Shown: in pieces, positions 1 to 5,471 of the stretch | How the letters are laid out: each line of letters opens with the position of its first letter | Numbering within the stretch: the first letter of the stretch is position 1 | Source of the DNA: Hyphomicrobiales bacterium | GTDB taxonomy: Bacteria; Pseudomonadota; Alphaproteobacteria; Rhizobiales; Aestuariivirgaceae | Length of the DNA stretch: 5,471 bases | NCBI GenBank assembly: GCA_025356765.1 | Contig: JANXRO010000163.1 | Location: 1-5,471 of the forward strand | Direction of reading: 5' to 3' | Notes under the pieces: generated by a model | What the model was told of the DNA's origin: nothing | The model's input: only the letters and a program-made list of their open reading frames with translations | Database searches by the model: none | Translations under genes and position numbers: made by a program

Positions 1-161
1 CCCCAACAGAGGGCAACGATTAGAGCTTGCTGATCGTTGAGTGTTTGTGGTTTGGCGGATTTTTTAGATAACCGGAGCCAGATTTCTTTTTCCATATTGC
101 TATTTTTGGCGAGCCACTTTTCAAATTCGTCTGGCGTTGCGAACAAAAACGCCTCACTCAT
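1..161 (-). CDS. YdeI/OmpD-associated family protein, N-terminal part (cut by window edge)
   Basis: A frame opens at an ATG (161-159) and stays open to the window edge, giving 53 complete codons plus a partial Gly codon. The peptide begins MSEAFLFATPDEFEKWLAKN, continues with an IWLRLSKKSAKPQTLN segment and reaches ALIVALCWG. This is the usual start of YdeI/OmpD-associated (OmdA-like) proteins: a phrase like 'F.s.eef..WL', then 'vWl...KK', then 'eal..AL.wGWIDG'. The family is small and cytoplasmic, has been linked to bacteriocin or peptide resistance, and has no settled biochemical function. The ATG overlaps the end of the DUF1697 gene in ATGAGTGA (8 bp), which implies translational coupling. 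A GGA lies 8 bases upstream of the start. The fit rests on pattern recognition of a short N-terminal piece; the rest of the protein is outside the window, so integrity cannot be judged. Confidence 0.75.
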   Translation of the reverse strand, partial: MSEAFLFATPDEFEKWLAKNSNMEKEIWLRLSKKSAKPQTLNDQQALIVALCW

Positions 162-663
162 TCATCAATTCCAAAACTTTGCGTATGGTGTTCATATTGC
201 GCGCGGTGCCTTGTTCGGCCCCGGCAATTTTAAGTTTCGATTTGCCCATTCCGGTTGGATAATAAACGTGAAGCGCTTTTTCTCGCACAGCGATCAATTC
301 GTCTGTGTGGTGGTTTGCCTTAAAACCAATATCATGTGGTGGCGTTTCATCGAGCAAAATGACCAAATGTTTGTTTGCCTCAACATTTGGAAATGGATTT
401 TCATGGATCAGCGTTGATAGTTCATCGGCCGTGCGTATGAAAACGGGAATGGGCTTGCCGAGATATTTTTCAACTTCAGCAGCCAACATGGTGCGTACTT
501 TTGCTTCGCCCTGCTCTGTTTCAAAAACAATATTGCCGCTGGCGATATAGGTTTTCACATTTTTGAAGCCTAGTGCCGCACACATCAGTTTAACTTCTGA
601 CATGGGAAGTGTTCCGGTTCCGCCAACATTCACGGCCCTTAGAAACGCCGCATAACAGGGCAT
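154..663 (-). CDS. DUF1697 domain protein (169 aa, function unknown)
   Basis: A complete 169-residue protein filled by one DUF1697 domain (PF08002). Family landmarks are visible: an N-terminal 'YAAFLRAVNVGGTGTLPM' segment (residues 4-21), LGFKNVKTYIASGNIVF (31-47), the central IHENPF stretch (86-91), and a C-terminal YYPTGMGKSKL (134-144) followed by GTARNMNTIRKV (152-163). Length is normal for the family, which is single-domain and has no known enzymatic role. No signal peptide or membrane segment is seen, so it is probably cytoplasmic. The ATG at 663-661 shares one base with the hflX stop codon (TAATG), so the start is well defined and reinitiation after hflX is likely. The stop overlaps the start of the YdeI-like gene. 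Family assignment is firm; any role linked to HflX or Hfq would be inference from position only. Confidence 0.92.
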   Translation of the reverse strand: MPCYAAFLRAVNVGGTGTLPMSEVKLMCAALGFKNVKTYIASGNIVFETEQGEAKVRTMLAAEVEKYLGKPIPVFIRTADELSTLIHENPFPNVEANKHLVILLDETPPHDIGFKANHHTDELIAVREKALHVYYPTGMGKSKLKIAGAEQGTARNMNTIRKVLELMNE

Positions 664-2015
664 TATTTCTTGATCGCCATGGCGTTGCCGAATTTTGATT
701 GGGCTTGACCTGCGGCGTCATCATCAAGACGCAATGTCAGTTGGGTTCTGCCGTCATCAAAAACTTTTCGATCAATAACTTCGCCGCGCTGATGGGCCCA
801 AGCAATGCCTTTGCCATCTGAAGGATCGAGTGTAATTTCATAAAGCTTACTGGATTTCGCCAGCCGCAGTTCCACCAAATCAAGCAAATGAGCAATACCG
901 TCGCCTGAAAGCGAAGACACCAACGCCACATCAGCGCGCCGTTCGGCTTTGGCCAACATTGCGTCCCTGCCCGCGCTGTCGAGCAAATCTGATTTGTTCC
1001 ACACCTCAATGATGTGGCCACGCTTTTCTTCAGAAAGGCCCAGTTCGGCCAAAACCAAATTCACATCATGGGCCTGTGCCTCAGTTTCATCATGTGAAAT
1101 ATCGCGCACATGCAAAACAATATCGGCAGAAAGTACTTCTTCCAGTGTCGCTCTGAATGACGCAATCAAACCTGTCGGCAATTCTGAGATAAAGCCCACT
1201 GTGTCAGAAACGATAATTTGCCTGCCACTTTCCATGGTGATGTTGCGCATGGTTGGATCAAGCGTGGCGAACAGCAAATCCTTTGCAAACACGTTAGCAT
1301 TTGTGAGTTTGTTGAACAAAGTTGATTTGCCAGCGTTCGTATAGCCAACAAGCGCCACGATTGGGTATGGCACACGCTCTCTGCCTTTGCGGTGCAGGTC
1401 ACGAGTGCGAACAACTGTTTCAAGCTCGCCTTCAATTTTACTAATACGCTCTTCAATCAGGCGCCTGTCCATTTCAAGCTGGCTTTCGCCGGGGCCGCCT
1501 AAAAAGCCAAAGCCGCCGCGTTGGCGTTCAAGATGGGTCCAAGAGCGCACGAGCCGCGATTTTTGGTATTGCAAATGCGCAAGTTCAACTTGCAATGCGC
1601 CTTCTTTGGTGGTGGCACGACGGCCGAAAATTTCTAAAATAAGGCCCGTGCGGTCGAGCACTTTGCAGCCCCAGGCAGTTTCAAGATTGCGTTGTTGGAT
1701 GGGCGAAAGTTGTGCGTTGACAACAACAAGCTCAGCTTCGGTTTCTTTCACCACTTCAGTTATTTCTGCTACTTTGCCTGTGCCGATATAGGTTCCGGGC
1801 TTTGGTGCTACCAAAGGCGCAATGATAGAGCGTTCGATCTCAAGATCGATCGCGTCGGCCAAGCCCATGGCTTCTGCTAATTTTGATGCCGCGGTTCGAT
1901 CCCAAGCGCTTTTGGCTTTGTTGGATTTTCGCTCGACATGCAAAACGATGGCGCGCGTGGCCTCTGGGCCCTCTTTCTGGAAATCAACGCCAGTGCCGGA
2001 AACTTTAATTTTCAC
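663..2015 (-). CDS. hflX: GTPase HflX (ribosome-splitting / rescue factor)
   Basis: A 450-residue translational GTPase of the Obg-HflX superfamily. HflX binds the ribosomal E/A-site region and separates 70S ribosomes, notably after heat or antibiotic stalling. Residues about 17-165 form the HflX N-terminal domain (ATRAIVLHV, AQLSPIQQRNLE at 101-112, VLDRTGLILEIF at 119-130). The Gly-rich signature GGFGFLGGPGESQLEMDRR (167-185) and the helical linker to about 210 follow. The G domain has all its motifs: G1 GYTNAGKS (224-231), switch I around LFATLDPT (248-255), G3 DTVGF (271-275), G4 NKSD (340-343) and G5-like SSLSGDG (367-373). A C-terminal domain runs from about 390 to 450. The start is GTG, sharing its first base with the hfq stop (TAGTG). 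An in-frame stop lies five codons further upstream (2030-2028), so this is the only start that keeps the N-terminal domain. Translation is probably coupled to hfq. Length is slightly above the 426 residues of E. coli HflX. Confidence 0.97.
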   Translation of the reverse strand: MKIKVSGTGVDFQKEGPEATRAIVLHVERKSNKAKSAWDRTAASKLAEAMGLADAIDLEIERSIIAPLVAPKPGTYIGTGKVAEITEVVKETEAELVVVNAQLSPIQQRNLETAWGCKVLDRTGLILEIFGRRATTKEGALQVELAHLQYQKSRLVRSWTHLERQRGGFGFLGGPGESQLEMDRRLIEERISKIEGELETVVRTRDLHRKGRERVPYPIVALVGYTNAGKSTLFNKLTNANVFAKDLLFATLDPTMRNITMESGRQIIVSDTVGFISELPTGLIASFRATLEEVLSADIVLHVRDISHDETEAQAHDVNLVLAELGLSEEKRGHIIEVWNKSDLLDSAGRDAMLAKAERRADVALVSSLSGDGIAHLLDLVELRLAKSSKLYEITLDPSDGKGIAWAHQRGEVIDRKVFDDGRTQLTLRLDDDAAGQAQSKFGNAMAIKK

Positions 2016-2257
2016 TATTGGTGCTGCTCATCGTCAAACAAACTTATGGGTGCGCCCGGCATAATGGTGGAAATAGCATGTTTATAAACCAGTTGTGAAA
2101 CGCCATCGCGACGCAGCAACATGCTGAAATTATCAAACCAGGTGATAATTCCTTGAAGTTTTACGCCGTTGACCAGAAACACTGTAACCGGAACTTTAGA
2201 TTTCCGAACGTGATTGAGGAAAGTGTCTTGTAAGTTTTGTTGTTTTTCTTGCGCCAT
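2015..2257 (-). CDS. hfq: RNA chaperone Hfq (80 aa)
   Basis: Hfq is an Sm-like hexameric ring that pairs small RNAs with target mRNAs and alters mRNA stability and translation. The 80-residue product has the Sm1 region VTVFLVNGVKLQGIITWFDN (24-43) and the Sm2 signature YKHAISTI (58-65). Proximal-face residues equivalent to E. coli Q8, D9, F42, K56 and H57 are seen as Q10, D11, F44, K59 and H60. The lateral rim is basic (R18, K19, K21). The C-terminal tail is short and acidic (ISLFDDEQHQ), as in other alphaproteobacterial Hfq of about 78-82 residues. The frame can be extended upstream to a GTG at 2302, but the extra 15 residues match no Hfq; the ATG at 2257 begins the conserved 'MA..QNLQD' and has a weak GGA six bases upstream. 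It follows ntrX after 73 bp and overlaps hflX by one base. Confidence 0.98.
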   Translation of the reverse strand: MAQEKQQNLQDTFLNHVRKSKVPVTVFLVNGVKLQGIITWFDNFSMLLRRDGVSQLVYKHAISTIMPGAPISLFDDEQHQ

Positions 2258-2263
2258 GATTGA

Positions 2264-2266
2264 TCC
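2264..2266 (-). promoter_or_regulatory. weak ribosome binding site of hfq
   Basis: GGA six bases before the hfq ATG is the only Shine-Dalgarno-like element in the leader. It supports the 80-residue Hfq start over the upstream in-frame GTG at 2302. It sits inside an out-of-frame ATG (2268-2266), so initiation here may be inefficient or regulated. Confidence 0.5.
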
Positions 2267-2277
2267 ATTGTTTTTGA

Positions 2278-2295
2278 TTTGCGCTGCAGTGCAAA
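2278..2295. repeat. 18-bp imperfect palindrome upstream of hfq
   Basis: The plus strand reads TTTGCGCTGCAGTGCAAA, which matches its own reverse complement at 16 of 18 positions, centred on CTGCAG. It lies 20 bp upstream of the hfq ATG. As DNA it has the shape of a dimeric-regulator operator. As RNA it could form only a short 5-bp stem (UUUGC/GCAAA) with a mispaired or looped centre, and no U-run follows, so a terminator is unlikely. No regulator can be assigned from sequence alone. Confidence 0.5.
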
Positions 2296-2330
2296 AAGAC
2301 ACTAGCAGATTTGTTTGTTTTGGCGAAATT

Positions 2331-3713
2331 CTATTCCGTAACGTCGTCAGATTCCTTTGTGGTTAGGCCTATCATCTTGATTTTACGATGCAAAGCCGAT
2401 CTTTCCATTCCTATGAAGATTGCAGTGCGAGAAATGTTCCCGCTAAATCGTGACAATTGTGCGGCAATATAGTCGCGTTCAAACATATCGCGTGCATCGC
2501 GCAAAGGCAGGCTTAGCAATCGGTCATGCATAACGCCGCCATTTACTGCCGGCGTTTCTGCTGCCACGTGGGCGGCGGAGATTTCATCGGCCTGCTCGCC
2601 TGAGGCTAAAATCATCACTCGCTCTATATTGTTTCTCAATTCGCGCACATTGCCCGGCCACTCACGGGTTTGCAGAACAGCGATTGCATCTGACGAAAAT
2701 TTTCTCTGGGGCTGCCCTGAAGCTGAGGCATAGGACTTGGCAAAAAAGTCAATCAGTTCTGGAATATCTTCACGGCGGTCACCCAAAGGTGGCACTGCAA
2801 TCGGAACAACGCCCAATCTGTGATAAAGATCTTCTCTGAATTTTTGCGCAATGATGAGAGACGGAAGATCGCGTGATGTTGATGTGATAATACGAACGTC
2901 GACCTTTACTTTTTTTGAGCCACCCAATCTTTGGAAAGTTTGCTCCACCAACACGCGCAAAACCTTGCCTTGTGTTTCAATGGGCATATCGGCAATTTCA
3001 TCAATGAACAGAGTGCCGCCGTGCGCCTCTTCTAATGCGCCAATGCGGGTAGGCGTTTCATCCTTAGTTTCGACGCCAAATAATTCTTCTTCCATGCGTT
3101 CTGGCGCCATGCTTGCGCCGTTGAGAACAACGAAGGCACGATCGGCGCGTTGTGATGCGCTATGCAATGCGCGCGCGGTTAATTCCTTGCCGCTGCCCAT
3201 GGGGCCGGTAATCAAAACACGGCTGTTGGTGGGAGCGATTTTTTTAATCGCTGAACGCAATTGACGCATCGCTGCGGATTGGCCCAGCAACTCAAGATCA
3301 AGGCCCGCCCTGCCCTTTAAATCTTCGTTTTCACGTTTTAACCTTGAAGTTTCCAAGGCTCTGTTGACGACTAAAATTAGACGATCAGCGTTGAATGGTT
3401 TTTCTACATATTCATAGGCACCGCGCTTGATGGCAGCGACGGCTGTTTCAATATTGCCATGGCCAGAAATAATGACAATTGGCAACGTGGGGTGCAGCTG
3501 TTTTATTTCAAGCAAAAGGTCGAGCCCATCAAGTTTGGAACCTTGCAGCCAAATATCAAGAATCATCATCGATGGCTTGCGCAAAGCCACCTCGGCCAAG
3601 GCTGCATCTGAATTATGCGCCAAGCGTGTTTCAAACCCTTCGTCTTGCAAGATGCCAGCCGTGAGTTCACGGATATCGGCTTCGTCATCAACGATCAGAA
3701 TGTCAGCAGCCAT
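2331..3713 (-). CDS. ntrX: Response regulator NtrX (NtrC-family architecture)
   Basis: A 460-residue response regulator and partner of NtrY; NtrYX systems have been tied to nitrogen metabolism, respiration and redox sensing, and envelope functions in Alphaproteobacteria. The receiver domain (about 4-120) has acidic pocket D9/D10, phospho-acceptor D53 (ILDIW), S83 and K105 (EKPF). The AAA+ domain (about 142-370) has Walker A GPMGSGKE (170-177), Walker B TLFIDE (234-239), a sensor I-like segment RIITSTSRDL (274-283), REDLYHRL (293-300) with candidate arginine finger, and WPGNVREL (352-359). A Fis-type helix-turn-helix closes the protein (about 412-450). The loop that should carry GAFTGA, between ELFG (210-213) and GGTLF (232-236), reads VETKDETPTRIGALEEAH: the motif is absent and the segment is about three residues shorter than in NtrC. 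Sigma-54 activation is therefore doubtful. The ATG shares one base with the ntrY stop (TAATG), indicating coupling. Confidence 0.97.
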   Translation of the reverse strand: MAADILIVDDEADIRELTAGILQDEGFETRLAHNSDAALAEVALRKPSMMILDIWLQGSKLDGLDLLLEIKQLHPTLPIVIISGHGNIETAVAAIKRGAYEYVEKPFNADRLILVVNRALETSRLKRENEDLKGRAGLDLELLGQSAAMRQLRSAIKKIAPTNSRVLITGPMGSGKELTARALHSASQRADRAFVVLNGASMAPERMEEELFGVETKDETPTRIGALEEAHGGTLFIDEIADMPIETQGKVLRVLVEQTFQRLGGSKKVKVDVRIITSTSRDLPSLIIAQKFREDLYHRLGVVPIAVPPLGDRREDIPELIDFFAKSYASASGQPQRKFSSDAIAVLQTREWPGNVRELRNNIERVMILASGEQADEISAAHVAAETPAVNGGVMHDRLLSLPLRDARDMFERDYIAAQLSRFSGNISRTAIFIGMERSALHRKIKMIGLTTKESDDVTE

Positions 3714-5471
3714 TATGCTTTTTCCATATGTAGTTCAAATTGAGACGCAAATTCGAGTGTGACCGTGGCGCCCTGCCCGCTGGCAGAATCGGTCAAACGA
3801 AGTTTGCCGCCATGTTCTTCCATAATCCGTTTTACGATTGCCAAGCCGAGGCCGGTTCCTTTTTCGCGGGTTGTCATATAAGGCTCAGCCAATCGGTTGC
3901 GGTTTTCAGCGGGCAAGCCGATGCCATTATCGGTGACTGATAATATCGGGCAATCTTCGCTCATGCCAGTTTTGATTGTTATCAAACCGCGCTGCGATTG
4001 ATCGACACGTGCCTCGATGGCTTCACGCGCATTTTTTACCAAATTAGTAATCGCCTGAGACAAAAGTCTGCGGTCAAATGGAAAAACTAAAGCGGGTTGG
4101 GAAAGCTCTAATTCGATATCAATATCTGATGCAGAAACGCGCTGAAGCACTGTGGCCTCTCTGACCAAATCATTCAAATTATTGGGTTCGGGCACGGCGG
4201 AAGGCATGCGGGCGAACGATGAAAATTCATCTACAATTCGGCCCAAATCGCCAACTTGCCGGATAATCGTGTCAGTGCACTGTTCGAAAACATGTTTGTC
4301 TGTGGTGATTTCTTTAAGATACTTGCGCTTCAAGCGTTCTGCCGAGAGTTGAATTGGTGTAAGCGGATTTTTGATTTCATGGGCGATACGCCGCGCAATA
4401 TCCGACCATGCTGAGTTTCGTTGGGCAGATACAAGTTGCGTGATGTCATCAAATGTCAAAACATGGCCGTGTTCAGTTTGGCCGCCCAATTCTGTGGTGA
4501 TGCGAACGATGAAAGAAACATCCTGCCCTTTTATTTTCATATCCACCTGCCCATCAGCAGAGCCATTTGGCCGTGAAAGTGCAAGTTGATAGAGTTCATT
4601 GAATTCCGGCAGTGCTTTGTCGAGCGCCAGCCCCATAACCTCTTCGTCTGATCGCCCAAGATGTGAAAGTGCCGAACGATTGACCAGAGAGATTTGTTGA
4701 TTTGCAGCGATGCCAACAACGCCGGCGCTGACACCTTCGAGCATGGCCTCCGTAAACCTCCGCCGCTCATCAAGTTGTTCATTGGTTTTTACCAATTGGT
4801 CGCGGCTTGAAGCAATCTGATCTGTCATCAAGTTAAACGTGCGAGATAGAGTTTGCAGGTCTCCGGGCCCATCAATCACTTTCACCTTTGCATTAAAATC
4901 TCCACGAGCTACATCCCTTGACGCATTAAGCAAACGCACAACGGGAGCAACCAGCCGATCTGAAAACCACATGCCAGCCCAAATGGCAGCGAGCAGAAAT
5001 ATCAGTGCAACAAGTGTGTAGACCAATCCGAAAGTCAGTTGAACACCCACCCGTTGTTTCTGCAAAAGATCATATTCAGCTTTTGCATCGCGGGTTTTTG
5101 TCAATTGGTCGATGACTGTGGGAGAAACCAATCGATATATATAGAGATAGTCTGAAGGATAGCCCTGTAGTTTCATCAGTGCACGGATTAAATTGCCACC
5201 ACGTCCGGGAGGAAGCAAAACGATATCACCTTTTTCAGCTTGGGCGATTGCGTCGTCGGTCGGGGGTATAAACTTAACTGAATCGTTGGCCGTTACGTTC
5301 GCTTCGACGCGCTTGGTGGTGGTATCAAAAACAAAAATGCCAGCCAGATTGCGCAACGCTTCATGGCGGGCGATACGGCGCAGATATGTTGGCCTATCAT
5401 TGTTAAAATCGGGCAGTTGTTGCACTAGGTCGGTTGCAATATTGGCAAGATCATTGCGCGTTGCTTCTGAT
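3713..5471 (-). CDS. ntrY: Sensor histidine kinase NtrY, C-terminal 585 residues (5' end outside window)
   Basis: The frame is open to the window edge, so the GTG at 5425 is not a real start; NtrY proteins are usually 700-800 residues, so roughly 150-200 N-terminal residues with the first membrane segments are missing. In visible-residue numbering (residue 1 at 5470-5468), 1 to about 140 is an extracytoplasmic sensor region. A transmembrane helix lies at about 147-170 (FGLVYTLVALIFLLAAIWAG). HAMP spans about 171-225 and is followed by a short coiled coil. A PAS domain covers about 240-350, with no obvious cofactor ligand assignable by eye. The kinase H-box RIAHEIKNPLTP has phospho-acceptor His364. 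The ATP-binding domain has N-box NLVKNAREA (476-484), DNGIGLP (514-520) and GTGLGLAI (538-545). All catalytic motifs are intact. It autophosphorylates at the inner membrane and passes phosphate to NtrX, encoded immediately downstream with a one-base overlap. NtrB is excluded by the HAMP and membrane helix. Confidence 0.96.
   Translation of the reverse strand, partial: SEATRNDLANIATDLVQQLPDFNNDRPTYLRRIARHEALRNLAGIFVFDTTTKRVEANVTANDSVKFIPPTDDAIAQAEKGDIVLLPPGRGGNLIRALMKLQGYPSDYLYIYRLVSPTVIDQLTKTRDAKAEYDLLQKQRVGVQLTFGLVYTLVALIFLLAAIWAGMWFSDRLVAPVVRLLNASRDVARGDFNAKVKVIDGPGDLQTLSRTFNLMTDQIASSRDQLVKTNEQLDERRRFTEAMLEGVSAGVVGIAANQQISLVNRSALSHLGRSDEEVMGLALDKALPEFNELYQLALSRPNGSADGQVDMKIKGQDVSFIVRITTELGGQTEHGHVLTFDDITQLVSAQRNSAWSDIARRIAHEIKNPLTPIQLSAERLKRKYLKEITTDKHVFEQCTDTIIRQVGDLGRIVDEFSSFARMPSAVPEPNNLNDLVREATVLQRVSASDIDIELELSQPALVFPFDRRLLSQAITNLVKNAREAIEARVDQSQRGLITIKTGMSEDCPILSVTDNGIGLPAENRNRLAEPYMTTREKGTGLGLAIVKRIMEEHGGKLRLTDSASGQGATVTLEFASQFELHMEKA

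Larger units (their letters stand above)
2258..2330 (-). promoter_or_regulatory. ntrX-hfq intergenic region, likely hfq leader and possible promoter
   Basis: This 73-bp gap is the only non-coding stretch in the window. Read on the minus strand it contains an AC-rich segment, an 18-bp dyad, then an A-rich leader (CAAATCAAAAACAA) before the weak ribosome binding site of hfq. I see no convincing -35/-10 pair: a TAGTGT at 2304-2299 could be a degenerate -10, but the hexamer about 18 bp upstream (TTTCGC) is a poor -35. There is no stem followed by a U-run, so readthrough from ntrX into hfq is expected. Hfq is known in several bacteria to repress its own mRNA by binding the leader, and the A-rich stretch would be a reasonable contact site, but that is inference. 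Confidence 0.45.

Noticed and set aside
37..417. 126-codon open frame on the plus strand
   Set aside because: It lies antisense to the DUF1697 and YdeI-like genes, which have clear family matches. The translated product shows no recognisable domain and no ribosome binding site is evident.
1387..1791. 134-codon plus-strand open frame inside hflX
   Set aside because: The product is a low-complexity Ser/Arg-rich string typical of an antisense reading of a real gene; hflX on the other strand is unambiguous.
2161..2268. 35-codon open frame from an ATG at 2268, out of frame with hfq and overlapping its start
   Set aside because: It has no Shine-Dalgarno motif of its own and a composition explained by the hfq frame. 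It could compete for initiation, but nothing in the sequence shows it is translated.
2278..2295. Rho-independent terminator between ntrX and hfq
   Set aside because: The dyad gives only a five-pair stem as RNA and no U-run follows it on the transcribed strand.
2258..2302. Extended Hfq starting at GTG 2302 (15 extra residues)
   Set aside because: The extension matches nothing in Hfq proteins, would run through the dyad, and the ATG at 2257 begins the conserved Hfq N-terminus with a usable GGA upstream.
2851..3264. 137-codon plus-strand open frame inside ntrX
   Set aside because: It is antisense to the AAA+ domain of NtrX and has no domain signature; treated as a shadow frame.
4791..4800. Perfect 10-bp palindrome ACCAATTGGT
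   Set aside because: It is inside the ntrY coding sequence and encodes ordinary residues after the HAMP domain; a 10-bp palindrome is expected by chance in a window of this size.
3713..5425. NtrY beginning at GTG 5425
   Set aside because: The frame continues open to the window edge with 15 further plausible residues (ending NIATDL before the GTG), and the protein would lack the N-terminal half of its sensor region; the true start is outside the window.

Overview
The window is an ordinary, compact chromosomal locus from an alphaproteobacterium, with every gene on the minus strand (transcription runs from high to low coordinates). In transcription order it holds the C-terminal three-quarters or so of the sensor kinase NtrY, the response regulator NtrX, the RNA chaperone Hfq, the ribosome-associated GTPase HflX, a DUF1697 protein, and the first 53 codons of a YdeI/OmpD-associated family protein that runs off the low-coordinate end. 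The ntrYX-hfq-hflX order is characteristic of Alphaproteobacteria, especially the Rhizobiales/Hyphomicrobiales and relatives. Base composition looks moderate (slightly below 50% GC by eye), which argues against the high-GC Rhizobium and Bradyrhizobium types and fits a lower-GC, for example marine or host-associated, member. GANTC, the methylation site of the alphaproteobacterial methylase CcrM, is strikingly rare, which supports the same assignment.

Layout: ntrY (3713 to beyond 5471) and ntrX (2331-3713) meet in a TAATG stop/start overlap. A 73-bp gap (2258-2330), the only intergenic DNA in the window, separates ntrX from hfq. It carries an 18-bp near-perfect dyad and an A-rich leader. hfq (2015-2257) overlaps hflX (663-2015) in TAGTG, hflX overlaps the DUF1697 gene (154-663) in TAATG, and that gene overlaps the YdeI-like gene (1-161) by 8 bp. 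The genes are therefore almost certainly cotranscribed, with coupled translation at the junctions. The gap before hfq is the one plausible place for an internal promoter or a control element.

How the genes work together: NtrY is a membrane histidine kinase with extracytoplasmic, HAMP, PAS and kinase domains, and it phosphorylates NtrX. NtrX has a receiver, an AAA+ domain and a Fis-type helix-turn-helix, but its AAA+ domain lacks the sigma-54-contacting GAFTGA loop, so it probably does not activate sigma-54 promoters in the classical way. Hfq is a post-transcriptional regulator and HflX splits or rescues stalled ribosomes under stress, so the locus joins signal transduction to RNA-level and translation-level stress control. 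The last two genes are poorly characterised accessory families. I see no mobile element, CRISPR array, tRNA or rRNA gene, toxin-antitoxin pair or defence system, and no previously undescribed system.
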